64,000 bases of DNA from Cymodocea nodosa (GCA_036874045.1 CM072343.1:11304001-11368000); one strand, 5' to 3'; numbered from the stretch's first letter, positions 1-11,618 are shown. Translations and numbers: made by a program. The notes: generated by a model from the letters alone, not told the origin.

Positions 1-512
1 AAGTAAAAATGTTGGTTTTACCGAAGCATGGTATCGGTTCGACCGATAGGAAAAGAAAAAAAATTCTGTAATTTCGGTTCGATTGAGGAAAAGTAACAGT
101 TTGACCAAAGCTAAGTAAATAGAAAAATTAAGAGTCGGTTAGACCAGGAATTCTTCAGTCTTGACTGAATTAAAAATTATTATTATAAGTATTTTTATTA
201 GTTATAACTTTACGGGAGGTTTGTTGAGTTAAGCTTAACTCAACGAACTTACTTTGTTGAGTTATAACTTAGCAGAGTACTGTAGTTAAGTCCACAGACT
301 TAGTCTATGGAGTTAACCATAACTCCATAGAGAAGTGAGTGAGAGAGCGAGAGTTTGCGTAGGAAAATGACCTGATTACCCGCCAAAAACTTAGGGTTTA
401 TTTATACGAAAACTTAGGATTTGAGGGCATTATCTGTAGAAATCATTTAGAACTTAGAATAGTAGAGATCAAAACCATTCCGTTCTGTTCCATCACTCCA
501 TAAAGATACAAG
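1..512 (+). other. Upstream region of unit G with paired inverted motifs
   Basis: There is no credible ORF here. The first 160 bases carry several copies of a short TCGGTTCGACCGA-like word. Bases about 220-345 hold alternating half-sites of the AACTCAACGA / TCGTTGAGTT type that recur through the window. The stretch ends in a leader-like sequence before the ATG at 513. It is probably the 5' untranslated part of unit G, but no LTR edge or primer-binding site is visible, so its element of origin is inferred. Confidence 0.4.
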
Positions 513-2741
513 ATGACGCTAGAATTTTGGGAAGCAGTTGACACTACAAGATTTCTTAGGGAGTTAAAGGAATGGCATACACAATAAAAGATCAGGAACA
601 CGACATAGGAGAAAGAATTAGAAAAGGTAGAATTTGATATTTTCTACTAGAAAAAAGTTTTGGTTGATTTAGATATTAGAATACCTCAGATTGTAGAAAC
701 GAGAATCAAAGTAGCAATAGAAGTGGTTGTAAATAGAGAAAGGAGAATTAGACCAAACAATGAGGTTGCCCTAGAGTTAATCTGGTGCAAGTCACGATTG
801 TGGTTTGTAAGACATATTGTTGGACATGCCTAGTGGGAAATCAAGGAGCAGCAAAAGAAAGCAGTTGAAGAACCTATAGTTGAAGAGCTGGCTACAGAAA
901 AACTTGTTACTATGGATCAACAGCTTGGACCATCCATTCCACTAGCAAGGCCATTAGAAAGAGCAGCATTTTTGGGGTCATCGACGCTAGAGGAATGGAG
1001 AGAATTCGTAGAGCTTGTTAAAGTTGCCAAGAGCCAAGGAAATTCTAAAGATATGACTGTGGCAAAGACGCATTTACTATATGATGTAGTCTACAAGAAA
1101 AGGGCTAAAGAAAGGTTGAAGGCCTAGTATAAAATTAAAGTAGAACAACATTCTAAAACAATTAAATCACTAGCTACAAGAGAAACTGAAGCTGGTCCTT
1201 CTAGACTAGTAATTGTTAAGCAAGAAGAGCTAGTACTTGTGGTTCGATGGCTTGGAGAGCCCAGTTTTGTAGACTTAGTCTTAGAGGAAGAAGAGGAAGA
1301 ACAAGCACAACTAATTAGAAGAAAAAGAAAAGAAAAAGTACCTAGGGTTGAGAAGATAATTAAATCTGAGCCTGTACTATTAGTAGGGCCTAAAGAGCCC
1401 ATTTTTGTTAATCTGCTATCCAACTCTGAGGAGGAGCAAGAGCAGTAGTAGCAAAAGCAAAGAAAAGAAGAAAAAGATGTTGAAATTAACCTGCAACCTG
1501 TACAAATAGAAGAAACAAGTAGAGTAGAAGTTGATTTGCCCATGACTCCATCTCAATCTACCATAGAATTAGAAAGGACAATAACAAAGTAGATTGGTAG
1601 TTAGGAGGAAGACAAAATAGAAGAAGCTGAATAAGAACATATTGAACAAAAAGGAAATGACTCGACAAATTCCATTGAAGAGGGAGAGACTCTTCAGTAA
1701 TTTATTGAGAGAGTACAAGAAAAAAGAGTGGAGAGTTCTATCGACTCTCCACCATAGATAGAAATAGGAACTGAATTGCAAGAATCTTCGGATCATTTCC
1801 AACAAATACCAATTCAGCATCTTGAGGAAGTAGTAGAAATTCAAGAACAAACCCTAGTAGAGGAACAATTTTAGATTCCTATCCCTTCCCAACAGTAAGT
1901 TCTGAATGACATATGTTTTTGGAGTTAGGAAGTAATGAATAAATATCAAGAGATAAAGGGGTTTGATATTATATATAATAGACCAGTAAATTGGGACGAC
2001 ATGGAGGACAATAAAGAATTATTTGAGTTCCAAGGTCTATTGCAATTTATTTCTCAATAGAAAGGGCATGCAATGTATGAAAATCTAGTGCCACGTTTTT
2101 ATACAAATTTAAGAGATGAGGAAAGAGGATTAATTTCCAATGTGGAGCAAGCTGATGTACTGATAACAGCAAAACTTCTCCACAATATTTTTGGACTAAG
2201 GAATGAAGGAAAACAAATTCTGGAGAGCACAACTACAGTTGAGTAGATAGAATAGGAAATAAAAGATTGTTTAGCTATCAATCCAAGTGTGCCATTATTA
2301 AACATATTGATGTATTTAAATGGTAAAGCACACATGGTAGCTAACATTTTGATTAAAAATGTCTACCAATGACAATGCCATGATATAGAATTAATTCAGT
2401 TTGTTAAATGGGTCACATATGCAGTTGTGAACAAAATTTAAGTAAACTGGTTTACAATTTTTATCTCCAAGTTGAAGGCAGCACATAAAAAATTATTCTA
2501 TGGAGATCTGATTCCACTACTGATGGTGGACAGTATTGACTTCACTAGATGGACATCCAAAAAGATGAAATCTAGGGCCATCTTGGTGAAGGAATATAGG
2601 AATTATTTGACTATTGCTATTGGAACATTTGTTGTAGGATCTTCTGGAGAAAGTAGAGGGGTTATAGAGTGTATAAATCAGTTAGAGCAACAATTAGAAA
2701 AACTTCAAAAGAAAGTAGATGAATTAAGAAAAAAAGATTAA
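513..2741 (+). pseudogene. Decayed ORF0 of unit G, plant-transposon accessory domain protein
   Basis: One reading frame of about 743 codons runs from the ATG at 513 to the TAA at 2739-2741. About twenty premature stops interrupt it, but no frameshift does. The N-terminal third is charged, the middle (about 1280-1900) is rich in Glu and Gln, and the conserved C-terminal part (about 1915-2630) contains FEFQGLL, FGLRNEG and KLFYGD motifs. A short coiled coil ends it. The C-terminal domain is clearly related to that of the copia accessory ORF at 7247-9538 and resembles, from memory, the 'putative plant transposon protein' family (Pfam PF20167). Biochemical function is unknown. A second copy lies at 46413-47834. 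It lies upstream of a gypsy-type gag in both copies. It cannot make a full protein now. Confidence 0.7.
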
Positions 2742-3735
2742 ATGTATCAACTATCTACTTATACTATAACATTTGTTCGTTGTAATACAAAGCATTTCAA
2801 TCTATATATATATGAATGCTTGAACATTAGATGTTTTTGAATTTGTGTAATTGTGAATGAATGATTTAATTGAGAATTGTATTGAAGATGAATATTATAG
2901 ATCTATTTATTTAAAGCTTTGCAGAAATGTGTTAAAGTTTTAAAATTTTATGAATGACATGGTTAAATGGACGATGATTGGATAATATCTAAACATATCT
3001 ATATACTAAAAAGTAAAAATTTAATTTTTGCATAACAAGAAATGAACTATAAGTTAAATATGCATATAATGTTCAGATTTAAATGAGTTTAAATTAGAAC
3101 ACTACATTAATGAAATGTATTTAACTTTATTTGAGTTGATGACATGTAGGAAAAAATATATAGAAGTTAAGATGAAAAGTAAGTTTTTAGAAAAATTTAC
3201 TAAGTATTAACTCAACGAAGTTAGTTTGTGGAGTTAACCTTAACTTCACGAGGTCAATATTAAAAAAATAGGTTACTTCGTTGAGTTATTTGTAAGTCAA
3301 CGAAGTTAGTCTGTGGAGTTAGCAAATAGTAACCAAGGCTAGTCCATTGAGTTATCTGTAACTCAACGAGGTTAGTTCGTGGATTAAGTTGAACGATTAT
3401 TCTTTTTGCCACGAACAAAATTTCATGGGTTTAGCGGTTACTGAAATTTGAAATTAGAAGTGGAACACGTGTCCATAAAAATAGGAACCATATTGCACAT
3501 TACAAGACACGTTCTTGGAACGAGATTCATTGGCCTTATGGACATGAATTATAAATATAGAACAAAATGTTATTTACTAATTACCAGCACTTGAGGAAAG
3601 AAAAAGAAATTCGTTGGGGAACTGGAAGGAGAAGTAGCTGATTCAACTTCATCTATCAACAACTATTTACTGAGAATAAAGCATCAGACTAGTATGTAAT
3701 TAAGCTTCTGCTATTTTACTTTATGTTAAGAGTTT
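2742..3735 (+). promoter_or_regulatory. Unit G spacer with inverted motifs and a conserved TATA-like box
   Basis: No coding capacity is visible. Bases 3205-3390 hold paired AACTCAACGAAG and GTGGAGTTAAC half-sites. Downstream lies a block (about 3450-3700) with an ATTATAAATATAGAA box near 3548 and a GTATGTAATTAA donor-like site just before the gag ATG. The same block recurs before gag at about 26280-26580 and 48500-48826, so it is a stable part of unit G. It may be an internal promoter and 5' leader for gag; that is inference. Confidence 0.4.
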
Positions 3736-3962
3736 ATGAGCACATAGACTCATTCTCCTAGCACAAAATGATTAGTAAGAACACCTACATAGGATTATTC
3801 AACACAGAGGCATACTGAAATATTTTCTAAATTGGACTTTAATGAAATCCTTAGGGGTGTAGCTAACCTTTGTTTAAAGGAGAATGAAGATATGCTACTT
3901 TAGTAGAAAAACCATTAGGGGAAATTCTGTATCCTAAATTAGTTGATGAACCTTAATGTATT
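3736..3962 (+). pseudogene. gag: 5' fragment of Athila-type gag (unit G), cut by LTR insertion
   Basis: The ATG at 3736 and the following sequence match the N-terminal part of the gag at 48827 (for example an RGVANL-like stretch and an EKPLGEILYP stretch). Reading is broken by stops and small indels, then ends at 3962 where the F LTR is inserted. About 30 bp of the same gag continue after the LTR, at 13291-13322, ending in GAGATAGGTT. This is therefore a split gag fragment and not a working gene. Confidence 0.75.
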
Positions 3963-4128
3963 TGTTTAGAATGAAAAAGTGCATAATATTAATGGTTAAA
4001 TGATGGTTAATTGCATAATATTTAGCTTATCATTTGAGATTTAAGCCATTATGTTATAATTGCACTATTATATGCTTTAATGAAAGAATCTACATAATTG
4101 CAAGAAATTAATGTTAATTAAGTATATT

Positions 4129-5709
4129 TGTAGGATTGTATGGCTACACAAGAAGGGGGTGAATTGTGTATTTTTAATATTTTCTGAAATATAATTGAAA
4201 CTTTAAAACTCAAAAACAAGTCGAGACATTGTTTTCATAAAATCATTTTTATTCAAGGTTTCAATTACAATATACAATTCAATTCTCCTTAGAAATTGTA
4301 GATGCAATTATATTTCGATACCATGTATCATCTAAACAATTTCATAACTACAAACAGAGAAAACTAATTTACGAAATTTAAAACTTTTCTCCCTGTTTGA
4401 TATCTTTCTTCTTCTTCTTTTTCTTCTTCAGCAATTCTTCAGTGATGAATATCTTGTCTTTTCATGCTTCACCGAATTTACTTTCTTCTGATACTTCGAA
4501 TCTTCAGTGACGAAAATCTTAACTTTTTATGCTTCACTGAACTTTCTTCCACTTGAGAGATTTTCCCTGAGAAGGTGTTTTTGATCCTTGAAAAAGATTT
4601 TTCTTTTGGTGTGCAGGGATGGTTTGATCATTGAAAAGATTTTTCATTTTGTGTGCAAGGATAAATTGATCAACGAGAATTCTATGCCTTTTATACTGTA
4701 TCTTCATTTCATGCATATCCTTCACGTTTAACCACCACCAGTTTTCCACTTCTCCACATCTTTTCTTTTTCCTTCATCGAAACACACACGTTCTAACCCA
4801 CGTTTATATTTCAAATTTTCTTTAATCATCAGTCCTGGATCTCTGAAAAATTTCCTGCAAAATAAACTTTCTCGTCCAAAAGTTTTTCATTAGTGTAATA
4901 AGAAGTCATTACTTTAATGTTAACTAAATGAGTAACACAAGTATATATATAACTTAATGTTTCTAACTTAACGAGTTCCTTATGTGCCATTTCACATGAC
5001 AAGTACTATAGCTAACTCAACGAACTATGTCTGTGGTGTTCTGATAACTCAACGAACCATCTCCGTTGTGTTATGATAACACAACGAACCAGTAATAAAC
5101 AAATGTTTTTATAATAAGGATTTTACCACATGCAAAAATAACAACTTAAGTTTATAACGCTAACCTAACACGTTGCCTTAGTGTTCAATATAGCAACTCA
5201 ACGCGTTTAGTTATGTTAACTTAACGAGTTAAACATGTGCACCTCACGTGATACAATACAACATTCGTAACTTATAATTTCACCACGTGTATAACACTAA
5301 CTTAACGAGTTCGTCTCTTCTTTTACTCACTAACTTAACGAGTTATCACGTGACCTATTTTAACCTTTAAGCCTCTAACTTAACGAGTTTTCACGTGACC
5401 TCTATACAAACAAAACTCTAACTTAATGAGTTGTCTAAACGTGCACTGTTCATGATACAGAAGATATAACATTAAAACATATCATGCTTTTCAATAAAAA
5501 CACACGTTAACTTAACGTTTAGCTACATGAGAAATTAATGCAACGAAACGACTAGTTATTAACTTCAAATCCAATACAGACAAGTATTTATATCAGTAAG
5601 CTTTTTCTATATTAATTGATGATTTTAATTTCTTTTCACAAGCAATAGTAATTGAGCAAATATGATTATTTTCATTCAACGCACATCATCAAAACAAAAA
5701 TACTCAACA
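4129..5709 (-). repeat. Left LTR of the inverted-LTR copia insertion (minus orientation)
   Basis: The 1,581-bp LTR reads TGTTGAG...CCTACA on the minus strand, as do the LTRs of elements C and I. It contains alternating CACGTG G-boxes (5347-5352, 5392-5397) and TAACTTAACGAGTT motifs (5298-5311, 5331-5344, 5376-5389). Its U3 terminal CA at 5709 is joined directly to internal element sequence at 5710, with no polypurine tract between them. Confidence 0.9.
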
Positions 5710-7246
5710 ATTTTAATCAAGGAAAATTTATTGTTACTATACTTACCACTATACTATAAATATCTAAAGTAATATCTAAACTGCTGCTTAAGATACTATG
5801 TATTTATTGTAAAATCATAGTAGTATCTTATTGATTTTAAGTAGTTTATCAATTTTAATGGTTTTTACGATTTTAAGTGGAAGTGTAAATGAAAAACATT
5901 AAATACTTTTGACATTCTGAAATTTTGATTAAATGTTTTCTTTGAATCAAGGAAAATGGATATGATCATGCATAAATTTGACTTAATTGATTAAACTTGT
6001 AGAATAAGTTATATGTAACTCATCTTAAACTGTTAATCAAAAGTATAAGCTTATTGAAACTGATTCATATTCTCAGTACAATCATAGAAGTAAAAATTGT
6101 ATGAGATTTGTGTTTTATTGCATCTGTATTAATGGAATACATATATACTGTGCTTAAAATGAAAAGTGCTTACAAAGTGAAAATCTTTGAGAGTTTATTG
6201 ATCAGTTTGATCACGAGCATTTTGTACTTGAGCAGATAGGTATGTAAGGATTGTTGTCCTCAAAAAGGATTCTTTAAATCTGGCAACCTAAGGTCCTGAT
6301 CATATTTGAGATTGTTGACTGAAAGCTCATTACATGGGTACATTAGAAAGCTCTTGTATGATTCAAGCTTTTCAAACTAACTTTTAAAGAAAATTATCAA
6401 TATTTACTGTTTTGAAAAGAAAAAGTTGTTTCATTAGTTACAGTTATCTTTGAATCGCATATAGTTTATACCAATATGACTACTGATTTATTGAATCAAC
6501 ATTAGTACTTTTGAAAACATTTATTTGAGATACATTCTTTTATTCTCCTTGAATTAATCGAATTGAGTTCAAAGTTGTGTTTTGATTCATATACAGTAGG
6601 AATTGATTTTGGAAATCATTTTTGATGATGTCAGGATAACGTAAGTCTTTGAAAAGAAAATGTAAAAGTATAGTTATACTTAACATCTATTGTCACTACA
6701 AGTATATTATGTATTTTGATTGAATATATTTGAAGTAAATTTGTAGGGGGAGCATTAACAATGTCAAAAAATAGATTAATATAATTTAAAATACAAATTT
6801 TAGTTAATCTGAATTAATGTCCTCTTAAAATCTTGATGAAATAATGTAAAAAGACAAATAAACTATTATAGATTCAAAGGACAAAATGTTCAAATAGTTT
6901 ACTATGTTCTCAAGATAATGTTAAGTTTTAGCATGTGTGTTGTTTTCGGAACGTTTTAGTTGGAAGCATCCAAAACTTGTTTAAGTGTACAAACTAGACG
7001 TTATGTTAGATAAGGTAACGTGTAAAACTGCCTCTAGACAGTGTTTTACTCGTTAGGTTAGTTAACTCAACGAGTTATACTTGAATATTTCGGGTACCTT
7101 GATTGAATAAACTTTATTCAATATTTATTTAATTTCTAAACCCGACTTATCTTCACGTTGAGTTATACTCCTAAAAACCCTATTTAAACACTTATAACAC
7201 GGGGACTTAGGTTATTTGTAAACTTTGTCAAGAAAATCATTCCCGC
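5710..7246 (+). other. Post-pol spacer of the copia-derived insertion
   Basis: No ORF of note. From about 5745 on it matches the spacer between pol and the accessory ORF in element C (34224-35740, opposite strand). A diverged third copy lies at about 43100-44150. Motif half-sites and a leader precede the ATG at 7247. Confidence 0.65.
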
Positions 7247-9538
7247 TTGTTGCTGTTACAACTTGCGACGATGGTCTCCAAGTTCTACAAAGGTCGTGGC
7301 AGAGGAAAAGACAAAAGCAGAAGAGATGCAAAAGGAAAAGAGATAGAGAATGATGAAGTTCCACGTACTTGGTTCAAGAAAATATTTCGAGTGGACAATA
7401 GGTTAGAAGAACTTTATAGAGATTACTTCTTTTCTCAGGATATATTAGATGAAGTTAGGCAAGAACTTCAACATACTGATACAAGTATTACATACATGGG
7501 TATTCGAAGTAAATATGATAGAGAATACAGAATGAAATGTGCTGAGATTGCATTTTTGGAACAGTATGCAAAATATTTGGAAAAAGGTGTAGGTTCGTCA
7601 AATAGAACTCCTCAAACTCTTATAAACGGTACAAGACTACATGCATTTGAGGAAGAGCATGAATCAGCTGTCCCTACTCCTTTATATTCAAAACAAGTAG
7701 AATCAGATATTGCTGTAGACAAAACAAAAGTTGATAGTCTTTGAAAGGCCGTTGCAATAGAAAGTGCCTTAGAAAAATTAAAGCAGAAAACATTTATGGA
7801 GCAATTTGAAAAGAAAACAGCAATACTTGAAAAGGAGAAACAAAAATGTTATAGAAGAAGGAAAGTCAGAAAAATTATGTCTAAGGAAACAAAGTCTATT
7901 GAAAAAGGAAAATCAGATGAAAATTTATTTTTAAAGGACAATGTATGTCTAGACATTATACCTTTTTGTGCATCTGATAAACTCATCAGTTCCGAATACA
8001 CTGAAACTGATGAAGATAATGAGACTTTATTTTCCCTTGCTAGAAAGCTTGAGAAGAAATCCAAGTTAAATATAAGCTCAAGTTTTTCTATTAGTACAAG
8101 TCCTGATGATGTTGAAATTGACAAATCAGAGCATCAGGCACTTGACATTGAACAAGTTATTGCAGATATAATTGACAATGTTGAGGCAGTAACTAGTTCA
8201 AAGGCTGAATTGTCTGGAGTAGTAGATATTGAAATTGTTAAGACTTCAGAAGAGCTAAAAGTTAACCAGCCTTCTACGGAATCTATAGAAGCAGAGTCTG
8301 AGAATTCACAACATGAATCAATGGAAATATCTTTTGAACAAAATGAACAATTACAAACAGATACACCGGCTATAGAATTTGTAGAAAAATTATACTCTAA
8401 ACATTCTATAGAGACTGAACAGATGAATGTTGAGCATATTGACAATGTTCCTAACACTGTTGAAGCTGAAGAATCAAGCTTACCTGAGCAACTTCAAGAT
8501 AATATTTTGGAAGAGGAACAACATGACATTCATTTTGAAGAAGAGGTTCCTGAAGATGAATTAAACTCTGAATTACGGCTTTAGGTATCACCTTCTTTGT
8601 GTACAATGTTAAACATTCAAGGTAATACAATTCATTTTAGATCTGAAGAAGCATTGCAGAAATACAATAATCTGATTACATGTTAGATTCTGCATGCTCG
8701 TCCAATAAAATTCAGAAATTTGATGGACATAAGAGATCTGTTTGAGTTTCAAGGCCTCATTAAATTCTTGCCAGTAGGACCGAAATGGAAGCAATACACA
8801 GAGCTTATTGCAGCTTTTTATAGCAATCTGGTCAAGAATGGAAATTTTCTTAAAACTCAAATAAATGAACAGGAGTTTATATTGTCTCCTGAGTTAATTT
8901 TTGAAGTTTTAGGATTAAAGAATGAAGGTGTTGTTGTTACCAACAGATTTGACATGATAAGACAACTGGAATGGAACATTCAGTCTTTATCAAAAATTCA
9001 AGATGTATATTCTGAAATGAGATTAATGGAAAATCTGAATGCAGAGGCAATGTTTATTGCAAATATATTGCATGCAAATTTATTTCAGAGAGTTGGACAC
9101 AATATGGAAGTCAGCAGAAGTTGTCTATATGCAACTTATAGCTTGCTGAATAGAATTCAAATCAATTGGTTTGATGTTTTCACTTCTCAACTACAGCATA
9201 TGAGTTCAAAGTTATTTTATGGTGATGCTGTATGTAGACTCATTGCAAGCTAATTGAATTTATCTGACTGGTCCTCTAAAACTAAAGGCATGAGAGCATT
9301 TAGTGTCAAAGATTTGCAAAAATTCCAGGCCATGCATAAACCTCAACGACAACAACAACAACAACCTGATACAGACCATATACAACAACAACAACAAAGT
9401 TATTCAGTTCAAGCAGAACAGCAAACCCAGCTACCTCCTGACTTAGATGCAGTGCTTAACGACATCAGAAATGATATTAGGCATCTAGGAGATAAAATAT
9501 GTAATGCTATAAGTGATATACTTAGGAGGGGTCGCTAG
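7247..9538 (+). pseudogene. Copia accessory ORF 3' of pol, four premature stops
   Basis: The frame runs about 763 codons from the ATG at 7247 to the TAG at 9536-9538. Stops at 7742, 8582, 8684 and 9251 break it, with no frameshift. In order it shows a basic, Gly/Lys-rich N-terminus (residues about 10-35), a long acidic Glu-rich middle (about 180-450), a conserved domain (about 470-690, with FEFQGL, LGLKNEG and KLFYGD), a poly-Gln tract (about 700-722) and a short C-terminal helix. There is no signal peptide or membrane segment, so it does not look like Env. The position matches the extra ORF of Sirevirus-type elements. All four stops are sense codons in the copy at 31937-34223. Function is unknown; the conserved domain resembles the PF20167 type. 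Confidence 0.8.
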
Positions 9539-10038
9539 CTATTTTTGTTTGTTTCTGAATACAAAATGTAATGTTTGTATTACTTGTTTTATTCATTGAA
9601 CAATATATTTTTCTGTAAATGTCTTCAATTATTATTCTTGTTTACAGAAAGAGTTGTTGTAATTATATCTCTTATATATGTATATATATTCTTTGTAATT
9701 ATCTTTTTGATTAATGACAAAAAGGGGGAGAAATATTATAAAAAGATGATTATGGTCTTAATTGCATATATATATTATAAAAGGAGATGCTATTTAAATG
9801 GTTATTGTAATCTGATAGATGATAATTAGAAAACTGATACTTATATAATTATTGACATTTGAGAGTTTTAGTTCTGAGAGGTAAAATTTACACAAACAAT
9901 AGAAATAAGCTTAAGTGAACTTAAGTCAACAAACAAGTTTGTTGAATTAAAAGTTAACCCAACGAAGGTGCTTTGTTGAGTTATACATATTTCATAATTG
10001 ATATAATATGGTTTTGTCATCATCAAAAAGGGGGAGAT
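9539..10038 (+). promoter_or_regulatory. 3' region with two polypurine tracts
   Basis: The primary polypurine tract, AAAAAGGGGGAGAT, abuts the LTR at 10025-10038. A second copy, AAAAAGGGGGAGAAA, lies upstream at about 9719-9733. Duplicate tracts of this kind are a known Sirevirus trait. The tract would prime plus-strand DNA synthesis. The rest of the stretch is AT-rich with motif half-sites near 9920-9990. Confidence 0.75.
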
Positions 10039-11618
10039 TGTTGAGTATTTTTGTTTTGATGATGTGTGCTGAATGAAAATAATCATATTTGCTCAATTAC
10101 TATTGCTTGTGAAAAGAAATTAAAATCATCAATTAATACAGAAAAAGCTTACTGATATAAATACTTGTCTATATTGGATCTGAAGTTAATAACTAGTCGT
10201 TTCGTTGCATTAATTTCTCATTTAGCTAAACGTTAAGTTAACGTGTGTTTTTATTGAAAAGCATGATATGTTTTAATGTTATATCTTCTGTATCATGAAC
10301 AGTGCACGTTTAGACAACTCGTTAAGTTAGAGTTTTGTTTGTATAGAGGTCACGTGAGAACTCGTTAAGTTAGAGGCTTAAAGGTTAAAATAGGTCACGT
10401 GATAACTCGTTAAGTTAGTGAGTAAAAGAAGAGACGAACTCGTTAAGTTAGTGTTATACACGTGGTGAAATTATAAGTTACGAATGTTGTATTGTATCAC
10501 GTGAGGTGCACATGTTTAACTCCTTAAGTTAACATAACTAAACGCGTTGAGTTGCTATATTGAACACTAAGGCAATGCGTTAGGTTAGCGTTATAAACTT
10601 AAGTTGTTATTTTTATACGTGGTAAAATTCTTATTATAAAAATATTTGTTTATTACTGGTTCGTTGAGTTATCATAACACAATGGAGATGTTCGTTGAGT
10701 TATCATAACACCACAGACATAGTTCGTTGAGTTAGCTATAGTACTTGTCACATGAAATGACACATGAGGAACTCGTTAAGTTAGAAACGTTATGTTATAT
10801 ATATACTTGTATTACTTGTTTAGTTAACATTAAAGTAACGACTTCTTATTACACTGATGAAAAACTTTTGGGCGAGAAAGTTTATTTTGCAGGAAATTTT
10901 TTAGAGATACAGGACTGATGATTAAAGAAAATTTGAAATATAAATGTGGGTTAGAACGTGTGTGTTTCGATGAAGGAAAAAGAAAAGACGTGGAGAAGTG
11001 GAAAACTGGTGGTGGTTAAACGTGAAGGATATGCATGAAATGAAGATATAGTATAAAAGGCATAGAATTCTCGTTGATCAATTTATCCTTGCACACAAAA
11101 TGAAAAATCTTTTCAATGATCAAACCATCCCTGCACACCAAAAGAAAAATCTTTTTCAAGGATCAAAAACACCTTCTCGGGGAAAATCTCTCAAGTGGAA
11201 GAAAGTTCAGTGAAGCATAAAAAGTTAAGATTTTCATCACTAAAGATTTGAAGTACCAGAAGAAAGCAAATTCGGTGAAGCATGAAAAGACAAGATATTC
11301 GTCATTGAAGAATTGCTGAAGAAGAAAAAGAAGAAGAAGAAAGATCTCAAATAGGGAGAAAAGTTTTAAATTCCATAAATTAGTTTTCTCTATTTGTAGT
11401 TATGAAATTGTTTAGATGATACATGGTATCGAAATATAATTGCATCTACAATTTCTGAGGAGAATTGAATTGTGTATTGTAATTGAAACCTTGAATAAAA
11501 ATGATTTTATGAAAACAATGTCTCGACTTGTTTTTGAGTTTTAAAGTTTCAATTATATTTCAGAAAATATTAAAAATACACAATTCACCCCCCTCTTGTG
11601 TACCCATACGATCTTACA
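10039..11618 (+). repeat. Right LTR of the inverted-LTR copia insertion (plus orientation)
   Basis: The 1,580-bp LTR runs from TGTTGAGTATT to ATCTTACA and is followed by the target duplication ATATT. It carries G-boxes, AACTCGTTAAGTTAG motifs and a TATA-like GTATAAAAG near 11050. Direct repeats of about 40 bp lie in the region around 11080-11330. It is a close match to the left LTR in reverse complement. Confidence 0.9.

Larger units (their letters stand above)
4129..11618. mobile_element. Copia-derived insertion with LTRs in inverted orientation
   Basis: Left LTR 4129-5709 is in minus orientation. The interior 5710-10038 and the right LTR 10039-11618 are in plus orientation. Both outer edges are therefore U5 ends (TGTAGGATT at left, ATCTTACA at right), whereas a normal element has one U3 and one U5 outer edge. 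A 5-bp direct repeat ATATT flanks the whole (4124-4128 and 11619-11623). The uninterrupted homologous site is visible in the second F LTR near 44445-44460. Gag and pol are absent; only the post-pol spacer, accessory ORF and polypurine tracts remain. The two LTRs share variants not seen in the other copies, such as CACATGACAAGTACTATAGC, so they come from one parent. Confidence 0.85.

Noticed and set aside
1124..1543. Ser-rich minus-strand ORF, and similar one at 46413-46778
   Set aside because: Antisense shadows of the Glu-rich segment of ORF0.
513..2741. Possible alternative genetic code with TAA/TAG read as Gln, given the many in-frame stops
   Set aside because: Several stops fall where paralogues have Trp or Arg, and copies differ in which sites are stops. 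Ordinary decay explains it.
5205..5400. CRISPR-like array from regularly recurring AACTTAACGAGTT sites
   Set aside because: Sites are short, unevenly spaced and palindromic, sit in LTRs of a plant genome, and no cas genes exist.
7247..9538. Env-like gene, as proposed for extra ORFs of some Sirevirus elements
   Set aside because: No signal peptide, membrane segment or glycoprotein-like Cys pattern is visible. The protein is acidic and Gln-rich with a different conserved domain.
4129..11618. DNA transposon or foldback element with 1.6-kb terminal inverted repeats
   Set aside because: The arms are copia LTRs (TGTTGAG...CTACA) found as direct LTRs in C, with a polypurine tract next to the right arm and a 5-bp target duplication. 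No transposase is present.
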